Assembly: GCA_021464245.1 (NCBI GenBank)
Contig: JADCRB010000043.1
Location: 3,545,480-3,609,479 of the forward strand
Length of the DNA: 64,000 bases
DNA from: Carallia brachiata
Lineage: Eukaryota > Streptophyta > Magnoliopsida > Malpighiales > Rhizophoraceae
Direction: 5' to 3'
Positions 22,621 to 33,811 of the stretch are shown here, piece by piece. The position numbers were made by a program, and so were the translations under genes. A model generated the notes under the pieces. That model ran no database searches, was not told the DNA's origin, and worked only from the letters and a program-made list of their open reading frames with translations. Position 1 is the stretch's first letter. Each line of letters starts with the position of its first letter.

Positions 22621-23853
22621 GAGGGGCTCAAGACCCCAATGGCACTCCAATTTGTTGAAGAAAGTGGGAAATTGTTTGACATCATTTACCTTGAAGTGGA
22701 AAGAATTTCAGGCGATGCAAGGAAACGCTATCCTGAGGATTCAACAAATCAGTTTGACGAGAAGGAATTCGCTCAGATGATGTTTCTTGATGGCTGTTTC
22801 GTTCTGCAGTTCATTTCCAACATTTCTAGGCATAAAACTGAAGGCATGAAAAGCAACATTGAAGCTTTTGTTAAAAGGGACTTGCTGTTGCTAGAGAACC
22901 AGCTCCCTTATCAAGTGCTCGAGGTGTTGATGAGGTCGAGGTTCAGGGGTCGCAAGGGGGGTGAATTGATTGACAAATTCATTTACAGCATTCGTGGCGG
23001 CTTCCGCCAAGAGTCATTCATAGAAAAGATAAAGAGTTACTTCACCGGATGCTTAAGAGTTCTCTTGAAGGACAAGAAAGAAAATGAAGCTCCAAAAGGT
23101 CATTCTGAGCGAAATAAGGCAGAAAATGAAGATCAAACTGGACACTCAGAGACCAACAAGGAAGAAAATGAACATCAACCTGTTCATCTTCTTGACCTTT
23201 TCCGGAACCAATTTGTTGATCGAAGTGCTCTGATGAGATCTGCTTTCACAGTCAACCGCCGTGATTGGTATTCCTATCCTGCAGCCAAGGAGCTTAGGAC
23301 ATTGGGTATCCGCTTCAGGCCAAGCAAGGGAGATTGCTTCACGGATATCAAGTTCAGACAAACTTTTGTGGGTGGCAAACTCTTTCTTCCAAAATTGATG
23401 ATAGATGACACAACCAAGTCCTTGCTTTTAAATCTGGTGGCTTATGAATCCTGCCCCGAAGGCCCTGATGATGGTGGTATCACTTCTTATGTATGCTTTA
23501 TGGATTCACTGATTGATCAAGCTGAAGATGTGAAGGAGCTGCGATCAAAGCGCATAATCTACAACATTCTTGGTAGCGATCAGCAGGCTGCAGATCTTTT
23601 CAATGAGGTAGCGAAGGATTTGGTTCCCCGCACCGATGCTTTTATAGTCGTGAGAGATGGCATTGAAGGGCATTCCAAGAGCAAGTTGAGGACTTGGATG
23701 GCAGAGTGGTTACATACTCACTTTAGCAGCCCTTGGACAGTCATCGCATTCATTGCTGCAGCTATTACCGTTGTCCTTACTGTCCTCCAGACTTACATGT
23801 CCTTGAAAGGCTATTGCAAGGAAAATCATGATTTCTTGTGTGTTTTCTTTTGA
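22621..23853 (+). pseudogene. DUF247 (UPF0481) gene B, C-terminal part
   Basis: Plus strand, single exon, open from the element border to TGA at 23851-23853. Landmarks are MMFLDGCFVLQFI, RDLLLLENQLPYQVLE, a variable hydrophilic insert, LRTLGIRF, KLFLPKLMIDDTTK, LVAYESCP, SYVCFMDSLID and the terminal membrane segment beginning SPWTVIAFIAAAITVVLTVLQ. The insert (about 23080-23180) holds three imperfect copies of a roughly 15-residue unit rich in E, N and K (ENEAPKGHSERNKA type). An ATG at 22639 could start translation, but it lies inside the family domain. GAGGG at 22621 matches the end of the gene B fragment at 14681. A copia insertion in the exon makes the gene non-functional as assembled. 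Confidence 0.9.
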
Positions 23854-25050
23854 AACTCCCACTCGTCACCTCGTACTTCCAAGTTTCGTGTCTGTTCAAC
23901 TCGTTCAGCTTCCCGCTATATGTGGTGGCTCTATATTTATAATTTATTTTGTAAAAGCCTGTTGAAATGCTTGATGTTGACTTAAGATACGCATAAATTG
24001 CTGCTTTTGTTCAACTGAATTTTCATTCACATTTCTTTTTCCTTCAGATCATTTGTGTGTCAAACATCTATCAGAGAGCATTTGGTTGACTACCTTGTAG
24101 TATCCTTGTGTCTTCTGGAATAAGCATGTTGTGGATTTGCTTTGTCTTTATAGGTCGTCAGTTGCATTTCTGTCTGCACTTGCTCTTGTCATAAGCTTAG
24201 AGTTCTCAAGGATTTATGTTTGAGAACCACTACGCCATTTCCAGGATCAAAATGATCAAAATAAGGGTCCAAAGAGGACAACAAAAAGGTGCATGTGTAG
24301 CACGTTGTGCAAGGCCCCTACCCCGTAGATGCGTAGGAAACCACAACGGAAAAAGTCATGACACTAGGATACTGGCATGTAGGACTCTTCACATATATCA
24401 TCAGGAATTTCTAGCCCACAAGCTGAAGAAAAATATATTCGCACTAGCTTTATTCTAACTGCCATTGATGCCACTTACCATTCTACCTAAGCTTCTCATG
24501 CAATATGTTCAGCGAAAAAGCACCTTCAGGATGAAAAAAGAGGAGAAAGGGGAGGGGGGAAGCAATAGATGGGAACTAAAATCAAAGCTAGGTCGTAAGA
24601 ATCACGAAAGGAGCTTTAAAGGTATTCATTACAATTCACAACATTGAAGGCTTCCTACCTTTAAAAAACTATCAAGAACAGTGTCCAAAAGTTCCGCAAA
24701 GAATGCTTAATTAACAGACATTTGTTCCACGTCTTGACATTGGGACACAAGGTTTCCGGCATTACTGGTTAAATTTCAAGCAGCAGGCAACTGGTTTCAT
24801 CCGGAACAAAATGGTAACTAACAGACAAATGCATTTAACTTCTGTAAACAGTGCTCTTTTTAGGATTGGGACAAACACCTAAATGACACCATGTAAAACA
24901 GCCTCACTTGTAAGAAGCTAGTGACTGAATTTTCCAGTCAATAAATATATCAACATTAAAAGTGCACTTCTATTGACAATAGCAGGTAAGAGCAAATGAA
25001 AATGACATAGATTCATGACATTTAACGGAAAACAAGGGAATTCCAGTCAT
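23854..25050. other. intergenic between DUF247 gene B and LCYB
   Basis: This holds the 3' region of gene B, then about 700 bases with no recognisable gene, then the 3' untranslated region of the minus-strand lycopene cyclase. No repeats were recognised. Confidence 0.6.
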
Positions 25051-26565
25051 CTATTCTCTATCCTTTATTAGATTGTTGATCATGATTCCTAAAGGAAGAG
25101 TTCCCTTCATCATAATCTCAATCCTAGAAGTGTTAGAAGCATGTGCAAACAGAGAAAGCCCAAAAAATATAAGCTCTGGGAGAAAAAGTCGAGATGACAG
25201 GAATCCATGCCAATAACGAGGTTCCAGATCAAAAAACGCATCAAAAAATCTTCTTGTTCCTTGTAAGTCGAGCTTCAGCAGAATGTCCATACCAAAACAG
25301 AAGAACTCTCTCTGCCTCCTCCTCTGTATGGGCCATAATTCTTTCCAAACTTTTGCTGACAATTCATTTCCAGAAAGACTTCTGCCGGAGCCAAGGTACT
25401 GAACTACAGCATTTGCCACAATTGGAGCTGCTGCAAGAGTTCTAGCTACCATATATCCAGTTGATGGATGCACCATACCAGCTGTACCACCAATTCCAAC
25501 AACTCTTTGAGGAAGCACTGGAAGAGGGCCACCCATTGGAATGACGCAACGCTCATCCTCTTCAATGCTTTTCACTCTTATGCCTAAGTGCCTCAGCCTA
25601 GCCACCATCCTTTCTTGGATATCTTCCATGGGCAACCCAGGCCGAGCTACTAAGGAAGTTTCTTCGAGAAAGATCCTGTCTGATGAAAAAGGCATCGCAT
25701 ATAAAAATGTAGGGGTCTTACTATTCCTCTCTTTTAACTCCAAATTGTTGCTAAGATGTGAATCTCTCCAATCCATAAAAACCATCTTATCTACATCAAA
25801 TGGATGCTCTTCAACCTCGGCCAAAATTCCATAAGCCACTTGATATCCGGGATTATATGGCTTATCATACTGAACAAGACATCTAGAAAAACCAGTAGCA
25901 TCGAGGACCACAGCAGCCTGGATTGTGACACCATCATTACAAATCAACAGAGACTTGGACTCCTCATGAATAACCTTGATAACTTTAGCTTGATAAAACT
26001 TTACACCATTGACTATGCATTTGCGTAGCATTTTTGACTTCAGCTGCTTCCTATTAACCCTCCCATATGGTCTATCAAGATCCTTCTTTGTCTTGTCATC
26101 AATGTAGACGACAGCACCAGACCAGGTGGTATCAAGGCAATCAAGCAAATCCATGGCCTCAAACTCATCGACCCAAACACCATAATTGTTAGGCCAAATC
26201 AACTTGGGTGATGGGTCAATTGAACAAACGGAAAGTCCAGCCTCTGAAACTTGCTGCGCAACAGCAAGTCCTGCAGGACCACCACCAACAACTACAAGGT
26301 CGACTACAAGACCCTTCGATGGGTCATACATGGGAAGGTCGAATTCAAGGTTTTCTTTTTTAGTTTCTGGTACAAGTTCCAAAAGAGCACTACTGCTTGC
26401 CTTGACCCAACCATTTCTACTCCTTTTCAAATAAGACCTCTTGGAACCAAACCTAAGCACTTGGTTTCGAAGCTTTGCAGAGCTTGAATTACCAATTTTC
26501 TCTGCAAAACCATGAAGTTGTGGCAGGAATTCAAGCTTGTTGTGCGTTTTCAGTAAAGTATCCAT
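25051..26565 (-). CDS. LCYB: lycopene beta-cyclase, chloroplastic
   Basis: An intact single-exon gene of 504 residues. It converts lycopene to gamma- and beta-carotene by closing the beta-ionone rings, in plastid membranes, and feeds photosynthetic carotenoid and ABA synthesis. It starts MDTLLKTHNKLEFLPQ, the conserved N-terminus of plant LCYB. An upstream in-frame ATG (26598) would add 11 residues and is unlikely. A plastid transit peptide covers about the first 60-75 residues, followed by the dinucleotide-binding motif VVGGGPAGLAVAQQ (about 92-105). Conserved blocks include DLLDCLDTTWSGAVVYIDD, MDWRDSHL, the FLEET motif with its catalytic acidic residue, CVIPMGGPLPVLPQRV and HPSTGYMVARTLAAAP. 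Length and all motifs are normal. Absence of introns in the coding part is typical of LCYB. Its neighbours suggest no operon-like link. Confidence 0.98.
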   Translation of the reverse strand: MDTLLKTHNKLEFLPQLHGFAEKIGNSSSAKLRNQVLRFGSKRSYLKRSRNGWVKASSSALLELVPETKKENLEFDLPMYDPSKGLVVDLVVVGGGPAGLAVAQQVSEAGLSVCSIDPSPKLIWPNNYGVWVDEFEAMDLLDCLDTTWSGAVVYIDDKTKKDLDRPYGRVNRKQLKSKMLRKCIVNGVKFYQAKVIKVIHEESKSLLICNDGVTIQAAVVLDATGFSRCLVQYDKPYNPGYQVAYGILAEVEEHPFDVDKMVFMDWRDSHLSNNLELKERNSKTPTFLYAMPFSSDRIFLEETSLVARPGLPMEDIQERMVARLRHLGIRVKSIEEDERCVIPMGGPLPVLPQRVVGIGGTAGMVHPSTGYMVARTLAAAPIVANAVVQYLGSGRSLSGNELSAKVWKELWPIQRRRQREFFCFGMDILLKLDLQGTRRFFDAFFDLEPRYWHGFLSSRLFLPELIFFGLSLFAHASNTSRIEIMMKGTLPLGIMINNLIKDRE

Positions 26566-26661
26566 GGTGTCCAATATAGGCCCCCAAAGAAATCCCAACT
26601 GGGTCAGCCCAAGTCTCTAAAAACGCAAGCTCGGATGGCAGAATCTTCCAATTCTCAACTG

Positions 26662-26868
26662 CTGAGCAAACAACGATACAGTTATTTAAAACACAAAAAC
26701 ACAAACAACTGGGTCTTCACATAAACCCAAGTACCAACAACTAATAAGAAATCCACAGCAATCAAACACAAAACTGAACTTTTGTCCAAACTAAATTACA
26801 TTATATCCCTCAAATTCAATAATATTTACAAGAATAAAGAGGATTTACATAGAAAGTTGCTGACTTAC
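26662..26868 (-). other. putative 5'-UTR intron of LCYB
   Basis: On the minus strand, GTAAGTCAGC begins at 26868 after CTTCTTCTTG, and an acceptor TGCTCAG ends near 26662, about 100 bases upstream of the start codon. This would place the transcription start near 26900-27000. It rests on splice-site appearance only. Confidence 0.45.
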
Positions 26869-26899
26869 CAAGAAGAAGAGAGAAAGCACCATTCTTTGG

Positions 26900-28095
26900 A
26901 CCTCAAAGTTGCAGAATTGGAAGAAAAAAAAATCTACAAGAAAAGGGAAAATACAAAGTTCGAAGCTTTTGAGACTAATTGATTAAGGGCAAACAGAAAT
27001 GACATCTTAAAGTTTCTTTCTTTCGATAATAATTCAGTGGAGGTGACAAAATTTTCAATGGAAAAGTTGGGGAGCTGGCGATATACTAAGAAAGGCAATG
27101 GTAGATTTGCGGGTTATCCAATGAGCACCACCACCACGATGCTTGATGCTGTGGGGGTGGCCCGCCAGTCCACATTACGACCACAAGGCACAAGCGCGTC
27201 TCAAAATTAAGAACTTTTTTTTTTTTTTTTTGTGCAAAAAGAATTTCCAATTATAACTCATCCTTGTACCAGAATATAAATTTTCCTATTACGGGTATTG
27301 TGTTGTGGTTAAAAACGTAAATTTCAATATTTTGGTTACAATTTAAATTTGAAAGGACGCCCTAAATTATTTTTCTTTTTTTTTAAGGAAAAGTGAGGCC
27401 AGTCTAAAATTTTATCGAAAAATATTGCACTAATTGTACTGTATTGTGAAATTAATATTTTTATGAATTAGAAAAGTGTTCAGTAATAGTTACCAGTCTC
27501 TTTTATAATTTTAGAGACTCACATATTTTAACTCTACACGTTTCAGTGACGACAAAAACTCAAACCTATAATTTTGAAATTGAACCAAATTCTCACACTA
27601 CTAAATTAGGGACCTGGTGGTCTCAAGTGATTTTCTTGTTAATTTAGAGCGCGTGAAAACATTTGACATGTTTCAATGACCCTCGTGTTTCATATGTTGG
27701 AGCCACTTAAGGAACTCACGCTTATGTGCTTAAAGATATGCTTAGGCAACCAGATGCATGCCAAACATGGACACTGCTGGTATTCGATGCATTTCATGCA
27801 TTTTTGGAAGAACACTACTGTAATGCAACTTACATGTATTTCTATCATGACTTGATCTTCTTACTTTGCCGACTATACTACATAGAAAACAATTTTGGTA
27901 AGGAGAGATTCTAAGCATTAAGCACTGGCTAAACCACTGCACTAGACAAGAATTACGCAGTGCCATCCAGCATCATACCAAATGTATTATTTGGTAAGTA
28001 CATATTGGCTGATGCACTTGGTCATTATGTCATAGGGTGGTAATTCAACTTCCCAAAACAGATATTCCAGCAATCACTCTTTTATGTGAAAATTT
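26900..28095. other. intergenic between LCYB and the MGC-type gene
   Basis: Promoter of LCYB on the left (minus strand), then AT-rich sequence without a credible reading frame. The small open frames near 27730-27910 on both strands show no codon or homology signal. Confidence 0.5.
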
Positions 28096-28099
28096 ATGG

Positions 28100-28106
28100 T
28101 ATAAAA
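28100..28106 (+). promoter_or_regulatory. candidate TATA box
   Basis: TATAAAA about 72-78 bases upstream of the ATG at 28178, a suitable distance for the two-exon MGC-type gene. Confidence 0.4.
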
Positions 28107-28177
28107 CAATTCATAAGAGTTCCAGCTGTTGTTCTAGGCTGTATGAGAAAGAGTAGGGGGCAGGTGGAACAAAAGAG

Positions 28178-28806
28178 ATGGGTTGCAGACAATCAAAGAA
28201 CAACATTGATCAAGGTTTCCCATACGTTTTTCTCTTTCTGAATTTCTGTATCATTTTTCATGAATTTGCAATGCTTAGAATTCTTATTGGTAGTGTTAAG
28301 AATTTTATGTCTCATATTAATAAAAAATAAGTATGTAACATGAATTATATTATGTATGAATTTCTCTTACTTTTAAATCTAACTTTTAGTAGAATTTGAA
28401 GTTCACGATCATTATTTGACAGATAAAATTACTTTTCATCTTAGTCTTCTTTTGACGTGTACATTATTCAGGTGTGCAACGAAGCCATATCCTGATGAGC
28501 TGTGGAGCCCAGGACAGGAAGAATGATGGGAAAAATTCAATGAAGAAGGAAGTGCCACTTGCAAAGATGAAAGAACATGTTATTACAAAAGAGGACTTAT
28601 GCAACAATTGTGATTCTTTTTTAATCAAAGAAAAGCTTTTTACAATCAAGGAAGAAGCAGAATCCGACGATGTTGATGATGACTCAGATGATGATGGATC
28701 TTTCTACTCAGTTGATATTGAGTGTTGTTCTTTTTTGGAATTGGATCTAAAGCATGCTTCAGAGGACGAGTCATCATCTCCAAAGGAGACAATTGACCAG
28801 AATTAG
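28178..28806 (+). CDS. small acidic protein with MGCxxSK lipidation start (two exons)
   Basis: Exon 1 is 28178-28214 and encodes MGCRQSKNNIDQ. A 257-bp intron follows (28215-28471, GTTTCC...TTATTCAG). Exon 2 is 28472-28806. The join is in phase 1 and gives 123 residues. MGCxxS(K) is the classic plant pattern for N-myristoylation at Gly2 plus palmitoylation at Cys3, so the protein probably sits on the plasma membrane. The rest is hydrophilic: a basic part (about residues 15-45), then an acidic run (ESDDVDDDSDDDG, about 80-92), then a short conserved-looking tail. No domain is recognised and I cannot name the family. The start, splice sites, phase and TATA box agree with each other, which supports a real gene. 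Confidence 0.65.
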
Positions 28807-30564
28807 CTCGTCTCCAAGAACATGTACTTCCACTTGATAATCTTTGTGGTTTTGTTGTCTTAAAGCTAGTCATTTTCCCCTTGGGACCTGTACTCAGGTG
28901 CTACTTTACAGTGTTGATAGCAATGAAAGTGAAGTGGATTGTGCAAAGTTTCAGGGAAATCTAGGATGGCCTGGATTTTATTTTTTTTTTTACAATATTG
29001 TTTCCCTTTTTTTTTTTTTTTTATGAATATGATATGATGGTCTGGATTTGCATGAAACCTTAATATGGGAAAGCTATTCTTTAAAGGAAGAATTAGTAAG
29101 TAAATCAAGTCTGTCAATTTGGAGTACTATCTAATTTAGTAATTTATTCAATGTGTCTTTGCATTAAAAAACAAAAAAAAAAAAAAAGTAACGTGGCTAC
29201 AAGCTACATCATTTCATTGCATGATAAATCTTTTCCTGAAAACATTGAGCTAATTGAGTCGTTATCCTAACTTGGAATGAAGGGATAAAGGGAAGGAACA
29301 TGACAAATCAAGAACAAAAGTATTATTTCCATGTTCAGCTGACCAGATAGAAAGAAGCAACAAGTCATAGATTCTCACCATATGAATTTTCAATTAAAAC
29401 TTTTTTCCTTTTCTTTTTTCCTTTTTTTTAAGGAGAGTGACAACGTAAAATAAATAAATATAAGAGAAGTGCTTATTAATTTTACTCACTTTTTTTATAA
29501 GTAAAATTAATTTATAATCTAATACTATTTAAATATTATTATTAATTTTTTTATTTAAGTAGACCCTACTTGTTATATGATATAAGATTATAAATAAATT
29601 ACACTAATTTAAAAAAATGAGTCAAAATAAAAATCTCCTAGAAAAGAAAGACTGATAGGAAGCAAGGTTCCAATTTCTTATTTTCCACTAAAACATACTC
29701 TCCGGTAATCAATTGAACAACATTATCTAATGTTTTTTTTTTTATCCTTAAATTCATTTCTCAAGCCCAGTCCAGGTCCATGATCAAACGAAAAAAGCCC
29801 CAAGTATCAAAGTCATGATAAGAATGCGCTCGGCCATCAATCAAAATGGGCCCCCAGTGGGCCATCTTAAATTAATCAATGGCCATCCCAATCATAAATC
29901 TCAACTTTCATTTTTTTTTAATTTTATTTTTTGTAATCTGTATAGGCTGATTTAACAATATCATTTTCTACTATTTTCTTCCTTTTTCTACGTCTGAAAT
30001 TTGAGAGAATTTGGCTTGAATTCCCAATTTCTAAAAAAAATTTGTTTTTTTTGGCTAATTTCTATTGTTTTAAAAAGAGTAGTAATGTCTTAAAAAGTCA
30101 ACGGATCATATAAAATCTTTCTTTTTGGTTAAAGATCATACAAAATCTTTTATAATGCAGTAAAATCATGATAAGATCCCATAATATCCCATTTCAAAGA
30201 AGTTTTTGTGGTTACCGTTACCTTAATAATTAAACGAAAAATAGTGACCGTTATATTTTGCAAGACGCTAATTTTGTACCATTTGAATTTTGAAATAGGC
30301 CCACCGCTTAATAAAAAGTTAAAATCAAAAATCTCCAAAACCGTCACCGTCCGCTGAACAATCACGATCACAATACAAACAAAGAAATAAGAGAGGAATA
30401 TAAGTGGGTACGCAGAGAGTATATAATTAATTTAACGATATATAATAATTTATTTATTTTTTTTTAAAATTTTAATACACTTTTCACGATATAACAATTC
30501 ACTTCTCTATATACTTACCTTCTACGCTTCTAATTATGGACATCCTCCAATCTTCCCAAGAACC
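28807..30564. other. AT-rich intergenic region with a MITE
   Basis: No gene. It contains poly-T and poly-A tracts (28981-29022, 29165-29187) and the inverted-repeat element described at 29460-29640. Confidence 0.55.
29460..29640. mobile_element. MITE-like inverted-repeat element, family M1
   Basis: The left arm (about 29462-29522) and right arm (about 29580-29640) are imperfect reverse complements over roughly 55 bases (ACTCA..TTTTTTTA..., ATTTATAATCT). The centre reads like TTTAAGTAGACCCTACTTG. A related copy lies at 44765-44975. There are no coding frames. Confidence 0.6.
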
Positions 30565-31435
30565 ATGTTTAGAGCCCTTTCTTTAAGACGTTCCTCTCAA
30601 TCCACTACCGCCAACGCCACCGTAGAACCCTTCCGACCACCGCCACAACTAACGCGGGGGTGTATTGCTGTCGTCCTCTTCTGCCGCGCTACTACTTACT
30701 ACTCGTTCCCTTTCCCGGAAACCGCCAAGAACAAGAAGGCCCAAATCTTCTGGTACGCCCCACTGCTGGAGGACTCAACACAGTGACCAACTGGAGAGGG
30801 ACCCACGTGGCACAGACCCGGAACTTCCACCAGCCGTAGAACCTTGAACAGCTGGAGAAATTAAATTGGTCAAAGAATCCTATTAAGCGGGCGATGATCC
30901 GGACTTTGGAATCCGGGCTCTTCCCCAACGGGATATTTGGCCCGGGCAGGAATGGTGAACCTGGGCCTGATGGACAGGGCTTCGGAGTTAGATAAGGAGA
31001 AGAAGTGGGCGAGAGTTGAAGCCGGAGCAAGGGTGCAGCAGTTAATAGTATTAAAGATCACGCATGAGAGGTTGATTATTTATTCAATTAATTAAAGGGA
31101 TTGTCTCTTAATCAATTTCAAATCTCGCAAAATCTCATTTCTTCCTTTCTAAATGTTTAATAGGACTCCTTATAGACCAAAAAAAAAAAAAAATCACACA
31201 AATTAAAACATGACGCTTAACTCAATTATTTAAAAGTATATGTTTTCAATTATCAACTATAAAATTTAAATTTTAGATTTAATGCTTACCTCTCTTCTCT
31301 CCCTTTCTGTTAAGCTAACAGTTTTAATGGACAAATAAATAAATAAATAAATAAAAATCAAGTATGACTTTACTTTGTAGAATTCTGCCTCCATCATAGA
31401 ACAGCAGATTGGTGGCATTCTTAAGATTGGGCTTT
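30565..31435 (+). pseudogene. L-galactono-1,4-lactone dehydrogenase remnant (exon 1 and start of exon 2)
   Basis: The open start (MFRALSLRRS..., then YYSFPFPE and KNKKAQIF.YAPL) matches the mitochondrial presequence, membrane segment and following residues of plant GLDH, the last enzyme of ascorbate synthesis. The match then moves between frames: NTVTNW.GTH..QTRNFHQP with a TAG near 30840, SGLFPNGI, MVNLGLMD (about 30950-30975), and DKEKK..RVEAGARVQQL. After an insert bounded by a GTAG-like acceptor at 31379, NSASIIEQQIGGILKIG corresponds to the next exon. Frameshifts and stops show it is dead. Retention of an intron position argues for segmental duplication and not a processed copy. The FAD domain is incomplete and the catalytic C-terminus absent. 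Confidence 0.8.
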
Positions 31436-33800
31436 ATTTTTATTTTTTTTAATTTATTGTTTTCTGAATAAAGATTCTGCTTTAATGTTATATAATTGTT
31501 TCCTACGATTCAGGAAGTTAGACTTGCTAAATTTTAGGGGTCATTGCTTGGTAAAGCTTTCTGCTTGTGAGTCCAACAATATCAAGTTTGAATCTTGGGA
31601 TAGCAAGTCATGGCTCAATCCCCTTATAAATGCGGTCCTGTCACTCGTTCCAAAGTTGGGAGTTCAGAGCAATTTGAGGGATGGCAGTTCTATTCATCCG
31701 ATTTCTAGAATGGAGCTTAATAATATTTCTAGATGATACGTTGGAATTATCAATAGGGATTAAAAGTAACATCAAAATTGAGTTATGGCTTTATGCTTTT
31801 GAATTTGACTTCCACCTTGTTCTTTAAAGGGCACAAGAATTGAATTGAATGGATCTTGTAAAAGTGGGAAAAAAGATGTTATGCAGATATTTGGTTCTTT
31901 TGTCTGCAAATTCATGAATTTGCTGCTCTCCAAGCAAGAATACTCGAGCGCTAACCGTGGATGAGAATAACAAAACATGGAAAGAATCAGACAGACATGA
32001 TCCTTTCCAATAACATGTTGGAAAAGATATTCCCGTTATTAGAGTCCAATTGAGAGTCATCCTTTTTCCCTGGTTAGTCAGTTTGCTCTTAATAATTAAT
32101 TTTATGACAAATATGTGATCTGTCAATCTGAATGGAGCTTCCTCAGACCGAGCTCCTGACTGTACATGAATGAATTTAGAGGTACAAACACATTATTATT
32201 GCTTACAATTTAATAAAGCTTTTAGGTTTGCCAGCTTCCAACTCCAAGGGGGTGCCTTTGATTGCAAAATATATAAATCCTGATGATGGAAATCTGGCCT
32301 TATTTTGCATTGTTTTCAAGATGAATATTGGGAACTTCATATTTAGGAGCTCATTTTACTTGGAAGAATGTTTCAATACTCAAAATATGGGTTCATAAAT
32401 ATAATCCAGGCAAGAGTACATGAAAATACAGATCCGAATTATACAACCAACCACATATTATTGCATATGATAACAGTCGAAATCAGCTGGACAACCAAAG
32501 ACTGGATGACTAAACACAAGCTGTTTGATATCTGGAATCAATTAGCAGCAAGCTTCACACAGCCAACAGCAGCATAGAGCGGCGAGGCTACACTCGCAAA
32601 ACAAGAAAACGGGAAAGGACTAGCATTAGGTGGTGACAGAAGGAAACTGGCTGGGCATAGTTATATGTTTTTTTTTCTTTTTTAAAACGACAATTGAGAT
32701 AAGATGGCATGTGATTTTGCTATGAAAATTTATGCTTATAGCCTTGCTTAGTGGGGCAGTGTTGCCTATAAATGCTCACACAGCAAAAAATAGCTTGCCA
32801 GACTGACTTACCATCCCTCAATGAAGCTTCTGTCTCCTTTCTTTGTTTGATGACAGCATTTTTTTCCTGTGGCAGGAGTCTCAAGACTCCCCGGGTATCC
32901 TTTTACAACAATAATAACAGACATCAGTCCTCAAGTAAATTTGCTTAATAGAAATAAACATATGTGCATGAACACATGGAGTGCGCACACGCACCTGCAG
33001 GAGGCTTCTCTTGTGTCCCTGCGGTCGGCATATTGGAACAAAGGCAAAAGGACCTTGAGCCTGCTGGCCTCTCTCTTGGAGCTAAGTTTGTATTAAGGTA
33101 TGGAAATCAAGATGCTTCGCTGTGAGTGGAATCTATGCAAGCATTATCCTACGTAGGAAAACAGTTAAGATATGGGTGTTATTTATAGGGGTTTCACTTT
33201 TGGTTCACACTTACTGATCCCTAAAGCTGCTTTTGCCTTGTCCCAGTATTTAAAATTCCAAGCTTCTCATTCCTTTCAGACTAGAGTGAGTTGCATCAGG
33301 TTTGCAGGGTCAAAAAGTTATAGAATTGGTTTGTAGATATCTACTTTCTTTGTTCTGTGTTTGGACATCTGTATACTATAACATAAGACACAGAATCCAA
33401 AATTTGATTTGGAGAATGGTTTTTCCAGATGGCAATTAGTTGGCCAATTTTTTAGAAAAAAGGAACGGATAGGAACTCAAATGATCAAAAAGGAAATGGG
33501 TGATTTGGAATTCTTTTCTTAGCACATAAGAGAGATAAAGGCTAAAGAAAGGTAGAAAAAGGAGTGAGAGTAGATTCCAGGAACAGCATGAAAGGTGTAA
33601 ACATTCATCTATAATACAGCCTTTTCCCCAGGAATATATGCCTTTGTTTTTTGTGGAATATCATAGGGACGGTGCGCAGAAAGAACGCGGCTTTGACATA
33701 CTGCAAAAGGAATCCGTTCTTCTTTAAAGTTTAAATCAGAATGAACATGACAGGTGTTATTAGTTAGATCTGTGTGATTCTCCTAAAGAAATGTTAAAGA
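31436..33800. other. intergenic, no gene recognised
   Basis: Scattered short open frames on both strands, none with homology that I recognise. A tRNA-like stretch around 31530-31600 (TTGCTTGGTAAAGC ... AGTTTGAATCTT) might be a decayed SINE head. Confidence 0.4.
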
Positions 33801-33811
33801 ACAAAAAAGTA

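Noticed and set aside
31500..31640. tRNA-like A and B boxes (TTGCTTGGTAAAGC, AGTTTGAATC)
   Set aside because: No target duplication or tail found, so a SINE could not be supported; kept only as a remark.
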